Shown: positions 1-6,458, counted from the first letter of the stretch. The stretch: 9,066 nt of DNA from an uncultured Akkermansia sp. (GCA_904501955.1 CAJGCY010000107.1:1-9066), one strand, 5' to 3'. Translations and numbers: made by a program. Notes: generated from the sequence alone by a model not told the origin.

Positions 1-1
1 G

Positions 2-190
2 AAATATATTAGAAATCACTTTGCCGACATAAAGAAATATGCAAATGTCATTGAAAATCGTTTGGATGATGAATGGTGCACAATGGAGAGTGTGTTAGCA
101 GACAATTTAGAAATGTTAGCCCTTGCACGAGAACATAATGTGAACTATATACTCATTGACGATAAGTACGAAATCAATATTGAGTTATAA
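2..190 (+). CDS. 3' end of an AT-rich gene, unidentified (possibly nucleotide-kinase-like)
   Basis: The reading frame starting at base 2 is open for 62 codons and ends at TAA 188-190; the start lies outside the window. The visible C-terminus is acidic and probably helical, then ends in a hydrophobic beta-like stretch, 'NYILIDDKYEINIEL'. Tails of this kind occur in small P-loop nucleoside/adenylate-kinase-like proteins of gut bacteria, but the P-loop is not in view, so that identity is only a guess. Base composition is about 33% GC over 1-180, far below the GC-rich genes that follow, and the codons are A/T-ending. This suggests recent acquisition. A perfect hairpin follows the stop directly. 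I am fairly sure that it is coding because the frame is open to a stop flush with the hairpin; function unknown. Confidence 0.6.
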   Translation, partial: KYIRNHFADIKKYANVIENRLDDEWCTMESVLADNLEMLALAREHNVNYILIDDKYEINIEL

Positions 191-210
191 CGATAAATTC
201 CGATTTATCG
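191..210 (+). terminator. Hairpin right after the AT-rich gene
   Basis: CGATAAAT - TCCG - ATTTATCG is a perfect 8-bp stem with a 4-base loop starting at the base after the TAA stop. No T-tract follows, so it is not a classic intrinsic terminator. It may be a weak terminator or a 3'-end stabilising stem. It also marks the point where composition changes from AT-rich to GC-rich. Confidence 0.45.
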
Positions 211-301
211 CGCAGTGGGTAACCAACTAAAAACTTAAACGGAGCGATTGGTTTTCCTCGCCTGATAACCCCCATTCGTCAGAACAAACGCGCGGACACA
301 T

Positions 302-335
302 AAACCCCGCTTCGCCTTACAGGGAAGCGGGGTTT
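302..335 (-). terminator. Intrinsic terminator of the pyrD transcript
   Basis: AAACCCCGCTT and AAGCGGGGTTT form a perfect 11-bp GC-rich stem around a 12-base loop. Read on the minus strand the stem ends in TTTATGTGT, a short U-rich tail. It starts about 20 bases beyond the pyrD stop, the expected place for the end of this minus-strand gene block. The A-run on the other side could also let it work on transcripts arriving from the AT-rich gene at the left. Confidence 0.82.
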
Positions 336-355
336 GATGGGAATGATAGGCGCGT

Positions 356-1402
356 TTACGCTTGCGTGGGGAACTTGTCCTTGATGGCTTGGGCGCAATC
401 GCGGATGAGGTTCGGGCCCTTGTAAATGAAGCCGCTGTACAGCTGCACGAGCGAGGCGCCGAGCTCGATTTTCTTCACGGCATCCTCTGCGCAGGTGATG
501 CCACCCACGCCGATGATGGGGATGCTGCCCTTGAGCTCCTTGGCGAAGGCCTCCAGTGTTTCGTTGGCTCGGTTATACAGGGGCTTGCCGGACATACCGC
601 CGCTTTGCTTGGCGGCGGGGTGCTCCTCTACACCGATACGGGTGGTCGTGGTGTTGGAGCAGATGAGACCATCCAACTGGCTGTCCATGAATACCTGAGA
701 AAGCTCGCGGATTTGGGATTCCTCCATATCCGGGGATACCTTCATGACAATCGGCACGTAGCGACCGGTGTCATTCGTCAGGTTGGTCTGCTCGCTCTTG
801 AGCAGGGCAAGCAGCTCCGCAGCCGGTGCAGCCTTTGCCAGGTTGCAGAGGTTCGGCACGTTCGGGCAGGAGAAGTTGATGGCGATGTAGTCCGCCACGT
901 TCCAAGCGGCGCGCATGCAGGTAAGGTAATCCTTGCTGGCTTCCTCATTGGGGGTAACCTTATTCTTGCTGATGTTTACACCGAGCACACCGTTAAAGCG
1001 CTTGGTGGCAAGAATGTTCTCCACACCGGCATCAATACCGGGGTTGTTGATACCCATGTGGTTGATGATGGCTTGCTGCGGAATGCAGCGGAAGCAACGC
1101 GGCTTCGGGTTACCGGGCTGAGCCAAGGGAGTAAGGGTACCGACTTCCACGAAGCCGAAGCCCAAGCGGCCGAAGGCAGCCACGGTGTTGGCTTGTTTGT
1201 CCATACCTGCTGCCAAGCCCACGCGGTTGGGGAACTTGATACCCATGACCGTGACGGGGTCTTCCACCTTGCGGGGGGCAAACAGGGAGAGCACGCGCAT
1301 TTTCTCCGCCAGTCGCAAGCCGGCAAGAGTCATCTCGTGTGCAGTTTCAGGATTGAAACAGAAAAGGAAACGTTTGGCGATGTTGTATAAGATCGGGGAC
1401 AC
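356..1402 (-). CDS. pyrD: Dihydroorotate dehydrogenase (quinone), class 2
   Basis: This enzyme oxidises dihydroorotate to orotate, the fourth step of de novo pyrimidine synthesis, with FMN as cofactor and membrane quinone as electron acceptor. The protein is 348 aa, close to the usual ~336 aa of class 2 enzymes. The first ~45 residues form the amphipathic N-terminal helices ('NPETAHEMT', 17-25) that define the quinone-linked class. FMN/substrate motifs follow in order: AAGMDK (64-69), the NHMGINN segment (114-120), NFSCPN (176-181) with Ser178 as the expected catalytic base, K221 in MKVSPD, SNTT (249-252), GGMSGKPL (268-275), GVGGI (298-302) and YSGFIYKGP (322-330). The start codon is GTG at 1402-1400; the N-terminus from there aligns with the family, and no good Shine-Dalgarno precedes it. 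It lies 57 bases downstream of the epimerase and may share its transcript. Confidence 0.96.
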   Translation of the reverse strand: MSPILYNIAKRFLFCFNPETAHEMTLAGLRLAEKMRVLSLFAPRKVEDPVTVMGIKFPNRVGLAAGMDKQANTVAAFGRLGFGFVEVGTLTPLAQPGNPKPRCFRCIPQQAIINHMGINNPGIDAGVENILATKRFNGVLGVNISKNKVTPNEEASKDYLTCMRAAWNVADYIAINFSCPNVPNLCNLAKAAPAAELLALLKSEQTNLTNDTGRYVPIVMKVSPDMEESQIRELSQVFMDSQLDGLICSNTTTTRIGVEEHPAAKQSGGMSGKPLYNRANETLEAFAKELKGSIPIIGVGGITCAEDAVKKIELGASLVQLYSGFIYKGPNLIRDCAQAIKDKFPTQA

Positions 1403-1411
1403 AGCAGAGAA

Positions 1412-1459
1412 GCCCCTGAACCCGCAACCCCTTGGCTGCTGATTCTGGGGCAGGGGTTG
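1412..1459 (-). other. GC-rich hairpin-forming spacer between epimerase and pyrD
   Basis: The gap holds competing inverted repeats: CAACCCC (1425-1431) with GGGGTTG (1453-1459), and CCCCTG (1413-1418) with CAGGGG (1451-1456). No U-tract follows on the minus strand. I read this as an intercistronic stem-loop that could attenuate or process an epimerase-pyrD transcript rather than a full terminator. No -10/-35 pair for pyrD is evident here. Confidence 0.35.
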
Positions 1460-2494
1460 TTACATGTTGAAGGTGATGTTATAATTTTCAATGAACCAGC
1501 GGCCGAACATGGGCGCAGCCTCCTCATAATCCCACACGGGAGAGTAGGCAAGCTCGCTTTCCAATTTGCCGGTATCGGCGTACATTTCCACGCTTTCGCC
1601 CTTGGTGTGGGGGGAGGCGGGGTCACGCTCAATAATGGCGGTTTTGCCCATGGCTACCTCCATGGATTGAATGAACGAGAGCATGGGCACGGGCTTGGAG
1701 CGGCCGATGTTGTAGAGGGCATACGGCACACCCTTGGCGCTGTGGGAGGGTGTGTTGACGGACATCATCATGCCGTCGATAATGTCATCCACATAGGTGA
1801 AGTCACGCACCAAGTACCCATCATTCAACAGCACAATGGGCTGCTCGGTAGCTATGGCATGTGCAATGCGCATGGGTTTGGAGTCCGGGCGCCCCCACTG
1901 ACCGTAGGCCGTGAACAAGCGGAACACGGTTACCGGTAATCTGTAGGCGCTGGCGTAGGTGTAGCACAGCAGCTCCGCAGCGCGTTTGGAGCAGGCGTAC
2001 ATACTCATCGGGGTGTCTACATCATCCGTCTCTTTCAGCGGTGATTGGGCGTGTGAGCCGTGTACCACGTAGCTGGAGGAGAAGACGAAGTGCTGGACTT
2101 TACCGTGTTTGGCTGCTTCCAGCATGTTCTCCGTGCCGATGGTATTCACATCGAAGAAGCCGATGGGGTCATCATTGGAGGCCTTGGAGCCGGCGAGCGC
2201 TGCTAGGTGAATGATGCAGCCGAACGCGCCGTTTTTGCACAGCTGCAGCATGGATTCGCGGTCCAGGATGTCAGCCTTGATGAACTCGAAATCACCGATG
2301 CTGCTGCGCAGCGGGGCGCCGTCAGTAATGGCAGCGGTGTCGATTCCCAGCAGCGACAGACGTGCCATCTTGAGCGTGTGCGTACTCGGTTCACACAGAT
2401 TATCAATGCCGACTACCTGATGCCCGTCATTCAGCAATCTGTTGACGGTGTGATAGCCAATAAACCCGGCCGCGCCGGTAACGAGAATTTTCAT
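1460..2494 (-). CDS. NAD-dependent epimerase/dehydratase, UDP-glucuronate 4-epimerase-like
   Basis: This is an extended short-chain dehydrogenase/reductase acting on a nucleotide sugar, most likely a cytosolic step in making surface polysaccharide. The 344-aa protein starts with the NAD-binding glycine motif GAAGFIG (7-13) and Asp31 after the second strand. HLAALAG (96-102) and the active-site strand FSSSYVVHG (138-146) follow, then the catalytic pair Tyr166-x3-Lys170 (YACSK). The substrate half carries FRLFTAYG (191-198), GRPD (201-204), RDFTYVDD (230-237) and YNIG (261-264). That set is typical of the UDP-GlcA/UDP-Gal 4-epimerase branch. There are no N-terminal membrane helices, unlike plant glucuronate epimerases. 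The usual SSSxVYG is altered to SSSYVVHG. The exact sugar cannot be fixed from sequence. The ATG at 2494 sits directly before the NAD motif; no Shine-Dalgarno is seen. Confidence 0.9.
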   Translation of the reverse strand: MKILVTGAAGFIGYHTVNRLLNDGHQVVGIDNLCEPSTHTLKMARLSLLGIDTAAITDGAPLRSSIGDFEFIKADILDRESMLQLCKNGAFGCIIHLAALAGSKASNDDPIGFFDVNTIGTENMLEAAKHGKVQHFVFSSSYVVHGSHAQSPLKETDDVDTPMSMYACSKRAAELLCYTYASAYRLPVTVFRLFTAYGQWGRPDSKPMRIAHAIATEQPIVLLNDGYLVRDFTYVDDIIDGMMMSVNTPSHSAKGVPYALYNIGRSKPVPMLSFIQSMEVAMGKTAIIERDPASPHTKGESVEMYADTGKLESELAYSPVWDYEEAAPMFGRWFIENYNITFNM

Positions 2495-2523
2495 ATAGAT
2501 GAATGCGTTTTGGAGAGTGAGGT

Positions 2524-2548
2524 GACTGCCGTGCAGTCCTTGTTTTTT
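2524..2548 (+). terminator. Terminator-like hairpin facing against the epimerase
   Basis: GACTGC (2524-2529), loop CGT, GCAGTC (2533-2538) is followed on the + strand by CTTG and a run of six T's (2543-2548). This is the layout of a compact intrinsic terminator for + strand transcription, although every nearby gene is on the minus strand. On the minus strand the same hairpin falls within the predicted 5' leader of the epimerase mRNA, preceded by an A-run. Confidence 0.45.
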
Positions 2549-2556
2549 ATGGGCTT

Positions 2557-2585
2557 ATTCTAGCAGCTCTCACACGTGAATGCAA
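2557..2585 (-). promoter_or_regulatory. Predicted sigma70-type promoter for the epimerase
   Basis: On the minus strand, TTGCAT (2585-2580) and TAGAAT (2562-2557) are separated by exactly 17 bases. The -10 matches consensus at 5 of 6 positions; the -35 matches at 3 of 6. It lies in the gap after the FAH-family gene and would start RNA near 2550, giving a leader of about 56 bases. Confidence 0.5.
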
Positions 2586-2601
2586 TCTTTTTTGCGGAAA
2601 T

Positions 2602-3471
2602 TTATTCTTCTTCCACCACCTGTTTCACCCAGCCGATGGCATCACAGCCGAACTCTACCACATCCCCGGGTTTCAGGTATTGCGGCGGGTTCATACCCAT
2701 GCCGACTCCCCCCGGTGTACCGGTGGAGACAACGTCGCCGGGATTCAGGGTGATGAATCGGGAAACATAGGCTACCAATTCCGCCACTGGCATCACCAGC
2801 TCCGCCGTGGAGGCGTGCTGGCGCAGCTCCCCGTTCACTTTCAGTTGCAAGGTGAGGGCGTCCGGGTTCGGAATTTCATCTTTGGAGACCAGCACGGGGC
2901 CGAAGGGCGCGAAGGTGTCGTAGCTTTTACCCTTGGTCCACTGACCACCATGCTCCAGCTGGTAAGCGCGCTCAGAGTAATCGCACATGAGCGTGTAGCC
3001 CAGTATGGCTCGCTTTGCCTCGGCTGCGGTGGCGTTGTGCAGTGTTTCGCCGATGATGACGGCCAACTCCACCTCATAATCCAACTTCTTGGCACCGGGT
3101 GGGTTAAGTACATAGGAGAGGTCGGAGCTGATGGCGGAGGTCGCTTTGAGGAAGAGTGAGGGCTCACCGAGCTCATCACCGCTGAACTCCTTGGCATGCG
3201 CAGCATAGCACTTGCCCAGGCAGGCAATGGTGCAGGGCTGCACGTGCAGCGCACTGCTGAGCACCAGTCCCTCCGTATCAACGGGTACGCCGTCCGCGGC
3301 TCCCTTGGATATCCAAGTTTCTATCTCCTTGCGCAGTTTTTTGCCGTCAGGCTGCAGTGCCGCCCATATTTGGTCGTCTTGCCCGGTTACATCGATAAAG
3401 GTGCGGCGCTTGGGAATCCAGAGCCCGATGGTGCTTTCTCCTTCTTCGTCTACGTAGTATTGAAGTCTCAT
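2602..3471 (-). CDS. Fumarylacetoacetate hydrolase (FAH) family protein
   Basis: This is a metal-dependent hydrolase, decarboxylase or isomerase of short 2-oxo/beta-diketo acids, predicted cytosolic. The 289-aa protein has a small N-terminal domain (about 1-75) and the FAH catalytic fold (about 80-289). The acidic metal ligands are visible as E133 and E135 in DYEVELAVIIG and D164 in CDYSERAYQ. Other family marks are KGKSYDTFAPFGP (180-192), a catalytic-lysine region, and the loop STGTPGGVGMGM (249-260). Members include acylpyruvases, oxaloacetate decarboxylases/tautomerases and homoprotocatechuate-pathway isomerases. No catabolic genes lie next to it, so the substrate is undetermined; a housekeeping acylpyruvase-like role is as likely as aromatic breakdown. 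It begins 18 bases after the lipoprotein stop and lacks its own promoter or a clear Shine-Dalgarno, so it is probably co-transcribed. Confidence 0.9.
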   Translation of the reverse strand: MRLQYYVDEEGESTIGLWIPKRRTFIDVTGQDDQIWAALQPDGKKLRKEIETWISKGAADGVPVDTEGLVLSSALHVQPCTIACLGKCYAAHAKEFSGDELGEPSLFLKATSAISSDLSYVLNPPGAKKLDYEVELAVIIGETLHNATAAEAKRAILGYTLMCDYSERAYQLEHGGQWTKGKSYDTFAPFGPVLVSKDEIPNPDALTLQLKVNGELRQHASTAELVMPVAELVAYVSRFITLNPGDVVSTGTPGGVGMGMNPPQYLKPGDVVEFGCDAIGWVKQVVEEE

Positions 3472-3489
3472 CGTTGTGGTGAAAAAGTG

Positions 3490-4095
3490 TTAATCCCAGT
3501 CATTTATGTCGTCCGGTATGTCAAAAATGTGAGCGGGGGTCTTATGGTCCTTTCTGTCTCTGATGACCGGGCCACGCGGGGCGGTTTCGCTTGTTGTGGA
3601 TTCCGCGGGGGGGGCATCCTCCTCGGTAGCTGCCGGGGTGGTAGAGCCAGTGGGCGCTGCCGGGGTGGGCGTGGTTGCGGGAGTTGCCGGAGTGGTTGTG
3701 GCGGGTGTCGAGCTGTCCTCCTCCGGTTTTTCATCCGGGGCAGCAATATTGCGGTACATGAAAACGCGGTCACCCTTCATGACGTTGCCGGAGCGGATGT
3801 CTGCCGCGATGATGTTGTTGCGCGCGGGTTGGTCAGAGGTAACCACCAAGTTGCCTACGCGGGTGTTGCTGCCATCCGCCGGGTGGGTGATGAGTACGGT
3901 GCCGCCTTTAGGCATGGGGCCGATAATGCGCAGGAGCACAAAGCCTTGCTCCGGGTATACTTGGTGTACCGCGCCCAAGTGCAGGGGCGGCAGCACCTTA
4001 CCTTGATCACCGGGCTTGCCCTGTGGCTTGCTCTGTTGGCAGGCACCCATCAGCAGCGCGAGTGAGGCGATTGCTATCGTGAAAATTTTCTTCAT
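3490..4095 (-). CDS. Small lipoprotein with beta-rich domain and Thr/Pro/Ala linker
   Basis: The start at 4095 is preferred because it gives a classic lipoprotein signal: MKK, a hydrophobic core and LLMGAC with Cys19 as lipidation site. A longer frame upstream to 4149 would bury this signal. The mature protein should be anchored to a membrane facing the periplasm. Residues about 34-117 form a compact beta-rich unit with GFVLLRIIG (51-59), GNLVVTS (81-87), AADIRSGNVMKGD (97-109) and VFMY. Single domains of this type, ending in 'AADI..G....GD.V', are familiar to me from Verrucomicrobiota proteins of unknown function. Residues about 122-175 are a low-complexity Thr/Pro/Ala/Glu spacer, and the tail (176-201) is charged, ending FDIPDDINDWD. 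AGGAGAA (4107-4101) would be a Shine-Dalgarno, but it overlaps the predicted -10. Function unknown. Confidence 0.8.
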   Translation of the reverse strand: MKKIFTIAIASLALLMGACQQSKPQGKPGDQGKVLPPLHLGAVHQVYPEQGFVLLRIIGPMPKGGTVLITHPADGSNTRVGNLVVTSDQPARNNIIAADIRSGNVMKGDRVFMYRNIAAPDEKPEEDSSTPATTTPATPATTPTPAAPTGSTTPAATEEDAPPAESTTSETAPRGPVIRDRKDHKTPAHIFDIPDDINDWD

Positions 4096-4104
4096 GTGCC
4101 TTCT

Positions 4105-4133
4105 CCTATAACATACTCCACTCCCAGCGTCAA
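4105..4133 (-). promoter_or_regulatory. Predicted promoter of the lipoprotein-FAH operon
   Basis: On the minus strand, TTGACG (4133-4128) and TATAGG (4110-4105) are 17 bases apart. The predicted start of RNA is near 4098, only about 3 bases before the ATG at 4095. The octamer CTTGACGC holding the -35 is repeated exactly 16 bases further upstream (plus-strand GCGTCAAG at 4127-4134 and 4143-4150). Confidence 0.55.
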
Positions 4134-4151
4134 GTAAGGATTGCGTCAAGT

Positions 4152-4188
4152 CACCGCCTTTCTTTCATCGAGCGCGGTGGATAAAGGC
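4152..4188. promoter_or_regulatory. Inverted repeats between divergent promoters (operator candidate)
   Basis: CACCGC (4152-4157) pairs with GCGGTG (4174-4179), and the overlapping GCCTTT (4156-4161) pairs with AAAGGC (4183-4188). The element lies between the lipoprotein promoter on the minus strand and the + strand promoter at 4189-4217, where a shared regulator could act on both. The arms are short, so chance is possible. Confidence 0.25.
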
Positions 4189-4217
4189 TTGCTATGACGC
4201 CGGTTTTCTGGTAGGGT
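4189..4217 (+). promoter_or_regulatory. Predicted promoter of the 4225-5306 gene pair
   Basis: TTGCTA (4189-4194), a 17-base spacer and TAGGGT (4212-4217). With normal spacing RNA would begin at about 4224, one base before the ATG at 4225, leaving no room for a ribosome binding site. Confidence 0.45.
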
Positions 4218-4224
4218 AGTGTGC

Positions 4225-4515
4225 ATGGCGGAGAATAAGTTTGAAATTGACCGAGATGCCCTGACCAAAGCAATCGTGGAGCTGAACTCTATGTCACCGG
4301 CGGATGGCGTCATTATGACCCGTGAGGGCGCTGTGCGTACCGGCTATGAAAATGAGGAAGATTTTTTATGCATGCTGATTCCGGCCGGGGTGCTTGCCCG
4401 ACAATTAACGGCGGATGGCCTCTCATCCTACACCGGCAAAGAGCTCAACAAATGGGCAGGGGAGTATGCGATTGAACCTTTGCAGGAAAAGGTGAACGCT
4501 GCTGTTTCTCAATAG
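4225..4515 (+). CDS. 96-aa hypothetical cytosolic protein
   Basis: The protein is 96 aa, acidic, with no signal peptide or membrane segment. It looks mixed alpha/beta: a helix around 9-22 (DRDALTKAIVELNSM), a strand-like GVIMTREGAVRTG (28-40), a hydrophobic patch FLCMLIPAGVLARQL (47-61) and a C-terminal helix (about 72-94). I do not recognise the family. I chose ATG 4225; a GTG two codons earlier (4219) is in frame but lies too close to the -10 at 4212-4217. No Shine-Dalgarno is visible. The stop at 4513-4515 is 14 bases before the start of the secreted protein, so the two are probably one transcript. The reading frame is well supported by its GC-rich codon pattern and promoter, but the function is unknown. 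Confidence 0.65.
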   Translation: MAENKFEIDRDALTKAIVELNSMSPADGVIMTREGAVRTGYENEEDFLCMLIPAGVLARQLTADGLSSYTGKELNKWAGEYAIEPLQEKVNAAVSQ

Positions 4516-4529
4516 CTTTTGCTGCATTT

Positions 4530-5306
4530 ATGCGCGCTTTTTTCATTTGTTGCGTGTGTATTTGTTTGGCGGCGGTTCTGCCTTGTTTTGCGGATTCGGC
4601 GGCAGCTTTGCCTCGCGGCTCCGGCAAGCAGGTTGCTGTCTTTGTGGCGCTCTGTGATAATGAACATCAGGGGATTGCCCCGGTCCCGGCACGCATCGGT
4701 AATGGTGAAGATGCTGCGAATAATCTCTATTGGGGCTGCTCAGATGCTCTCCCCAAGGTGCTGCGTACTTCCCGTGATTGGGGGAGTCCCAAGCACTATA
4801 CAGATTACGCCTCTCGCCGTGACGCGGTGATTGATACCGTGGTCTGCACACGGGCAGATGGTGCTGCTACTCTATACGCTTATGCCTACAGGGGCGATTC
4901 AATTGTCGCCTGCATGCGCGATTTTGAGGCAGCCTTGGCCTCCGCTCAATATGATATGGTGGCGTATATCGGCCACAACGGCCTGATGGATGAAGATTTG
5001 CCGGAGCTTCCGGCCGCACAGGGCAATACGGATGCCGTGGTGTTGTGCTGCATGAGTGATGAATGGTTCAGCGACCGCATCCGGCATTTGGGGTGTCGCC
5101 CCTTGTTGATGACGCGTCAATATATGTACCCGGCGGGGAAAGTGCTGGTGGATTTGCTTGCCGTTTGGCTGAAAACGCCTGCTGACGCTGCTGCCGTGCA
5201 TGCAGCCGCTGCAAAGGCGTATGCCACGAACCAGCGCATCAGTGTCAAAGCGGCAGCCGGCGTTTTTGTGGCTCCCCGCGCTGCTGCGGGTAACACAAAG
5301 GAGTGA
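4530..5306 (+). CDS. Secreted conserved protein with caspase/gingipain-like (clan CD) His/Cys pattern
   Basis: The 258-aa protein starts with a cysteine-rich signal peptide (about 1-21, CICLAAVLPCFA, cut near A21), so it should act in the periplasm or outside. The mature part opens with a beta strand VAVFVALCDN (35-44), then QGIAPVPARIGNGEDAANNLYWG (47-69), a block I recall from a conserved bacterial family of unknown function. Residues 141-153 read YDMVAYIGHNGLM, with His149 in a His-x-Gly context after a hydrophobic strand. Residues 167-174 read TDAVVLCC, placing Cys173/Cys174 at the end of the next core strand. A strand ending in His followed ~25 residues later by a strand ending in Cys is the clan CD peptidase layout. 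Peptidase activity is inference. The C-terminus is Ala-rich helix. It follows the 96-aa gene by 14 bases and ends in a hairpin. Confidence 0.75.
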   Translation: MRAFFICCVCICLAAVLPCFADSAAALPRGSGKQVAVFVALCDNEHQGIAPVPARIGNGEDAANNLYWGCSDALPKVLRTSRDWGSPKHYTDYASRRDAVIDTVVCTRADGAATLYAYAYRGDSIVACMRDFEAALASAQYDMVAYIGHNGLMDEDLPELPAAQGNTDAVVLCCMSDEWFSDRIRHLGCRPLLMTRQYMYPAGKVLVDLLAVWLKTPADAAAVHAAAAKAYATNQRISVKAAAGVFVAPRAAAGNTKE

Positions 5307-5339
5307 GGGCTCAAGCCCCCACTCCATGTTGATTTTTTT
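5300..5339 (+). terminator. Terminator after the secreted protein gene
   Basis: GGAGTGAGGGC (5300-5310), loop TCAA, GCCCCCACTCC (5315-5325) form an 11-bp stem with one A-C mismatch. It overlaps the stop codon and is followed by a T-run at 5333-5339. The seven-base gap before the T-run is longer than ideal. Lying between convergent genes, it may also act on the lpxD transcript. Confidence 0.7.
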
Positions 5340-5381
5340 GTGCGGAAGCGGTGCTACCCCCGACTTCCTATGATGTTAGGC

Positions 5382-6458
5382 TCAGTTACCGGCCTGTTCC
5401 GCCAGAGCTTGGTCAATGAGCGCCTTAATCTCAGCGGCTTGCTTCTTGAGCGCCATCATTTCCTTCATGGCCTCAGGCAGCTTGCGGATAGCGGCATACT
5501 GCTTGGCTGCCTCCTTGTACGGTGAAGCCGGGGCGCCCCAGTATACCTGACCACCCTCCAGCCCGGACATAACGCCCGTGCGGGCTGCGAGTACGGCTTT
5601 GTCGCCGATGTTGATGTGCCCGGCAATGCCCACCTGCGCAGCCACTGTTACGTAGTTGCCGATGTGTGTGCTGCCTGCCACACCACTTTGGGATACGATT
5701 ACCGTGTGCTTGCCGATGGTCACATTGTGGCCAATCTGCACGAGGTTGTCTATCTTCGACCCCTCACCGATGACGGTGCGGCCGAATCTCGCGCGGTCAA
5801 TGGTGGTGTTCGCGCCGATGTCGACACAATCGCCGATTTCTACGATGCCCACTTGGTCCACCGTCTCATAGCGCCCGGTCTCATTGTTCAGCAAGAAGCC
5901 GAAGCCATCGGAACCGATGACGGCACCGGGTTGAATGACCACCTTGTTGCCGAGAATGCAGCGCTCGCGCACGACAACACGCGCATACAGCTTGCAATCC
6001 TTGCCCAGTACGGTGGATTTGCCGATGACGCAGCCCGGGCCGATGTCGCAGCCGTCGCCGATTTCTGCGCCGGCCTCAATCACTGCGCCGTGGCCGATGC
6101 GCACCTTCGTCGGGTCAAGCTTCGCCGTCGGGTCTACCACGGCGGTGGATGCAATTCCCGGCTCGAAATCATTGGCTGCCTTCATGAAGTGACCCACGAT
6201 GGCGTTGAAGGCCAAGGAGGGGTTCTCCACCTCGATGAATACCACGCCTTCAGGATACTCCGGCAGGGAGGGCGGTACCAATACTACGCCGGCCTTGGTA
6301 GCAAGGAAATCCTTAAAATACTTCTCGTTGCCCAAGAATGCAATCTCGCTCGGGGTGGCCTCCGCTAAAGTAGCAACTCCGGAGATGGTAATCTCCGGAG
6401 CGCTGTTGAGGATTTTGCCTCCCGTGAGCGCAAGAACTTCTGTAAGAGAGAGGTTCAT
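5382..6458 (-). CDS. lpxD: UDP-3-O-acylglucosamine N-acyltransferase LpxD
   Basis: LpxD transfers a 3-hydroxyacyl chain from acyl carrier protein to the 2-amino group of UDP-3-O-acyl-glucosamine, the third step of lipid A synthesis, in the cytosol at the inner membrane. The 358-aa length fits (E. coli 341 aa). The N-terminal uridine-binding domain (about 1-100) has ISGVATLAEATPSEIAFLGN (25-44). From about 103 to 305 the protein is a left-handed beta helix of hexapeptide repeats (e.g. IGHGAVIEAG, IGDGCDIGPG). GSDGFGF (182-188) and ANTTIDRA (216-223) are family signatures, and His244 in QIGHNV matches the catalytic base. The C-terminus (311-358) is the usual helical extension. It lies 32 bases after the skp-like gene, the widespread skp-lpxD order. 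No Shine-Dalgarno is seen. Its presence shows the organism makes lipid A. Confidence 0.97.
   Translation of the reverse strand: MNLSLTEVLALTGGKILNSAPEITISGVATLAEATPSEIAFLGNEKYFKDFLATKAGVVLVPPSLPEYPEGVVFIEVENPSLAFNAIVGHFMKAANDFEPGIASTAVVDPTAKLDPTKVRIGHGAVIEAGAEIGDGCDIGPGCVIGKSTVLGKDCKLYARVVVRERCILGNKVVIQPGAVIGSDGFGFLLNNETGRYETVDQVGIVEIGDCVDIGANTTIDRARFGRTVIGEGSKIDNLVQIGHNVTIGKHTVIVSQSGVAGSTHIGNYVTVAAQVGIAGHINIGDKAVLAARTGVMSGLEGGQVYWGAPASPYKEAAKQYAAIRKLPEAMKEMMALKKQAAEIKALIDQALAEQAGN

Noticed and set aside
211..301. tRNA, attachment site or small gene next to the composition break
   Set aside because: No cloverleaf, direct repeat or start/stop pair with coding character could be found by eye.
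362..1390. 342-codon open frame on the + strand opposite pyrD
   Set aside because: It is in exact codon register with pyrD. Stops in this antisense frame need TTA, CTA or TCA codons in pyrD, which GC-rich genes seldom use. pyrD has all family motifs; the antisense protein has none.
3196..4065. 289-codon + strand frame opposite the FAH and lipoprotein genes
   Set aside because: It is in register with both minus-strand genes, explained by the same codon avoidance. Its Gly/Arg/Cys-rich middle mirrors the Thr/Pro/Ala linker.
4096..4149. Longer start (4149) for the lipoprotein
   Set aside because: It would place 18 extra residues before the lipoprotein signal and overlap the predicted promoter.
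5341..5381. Separate minus-strand terminator for lpxD (GGAAG/CTTCC)
   Set aside because: A 5-bp stem with a long loop is too weak; the hairpin at 5300-5325 is the better candidate for both directions.
5616..6368. 250-codon + strand frame opposite lpxD
   Set aside because: It is the antisense shadow of hexapeptide-repeat codons, and lpxD is certain.
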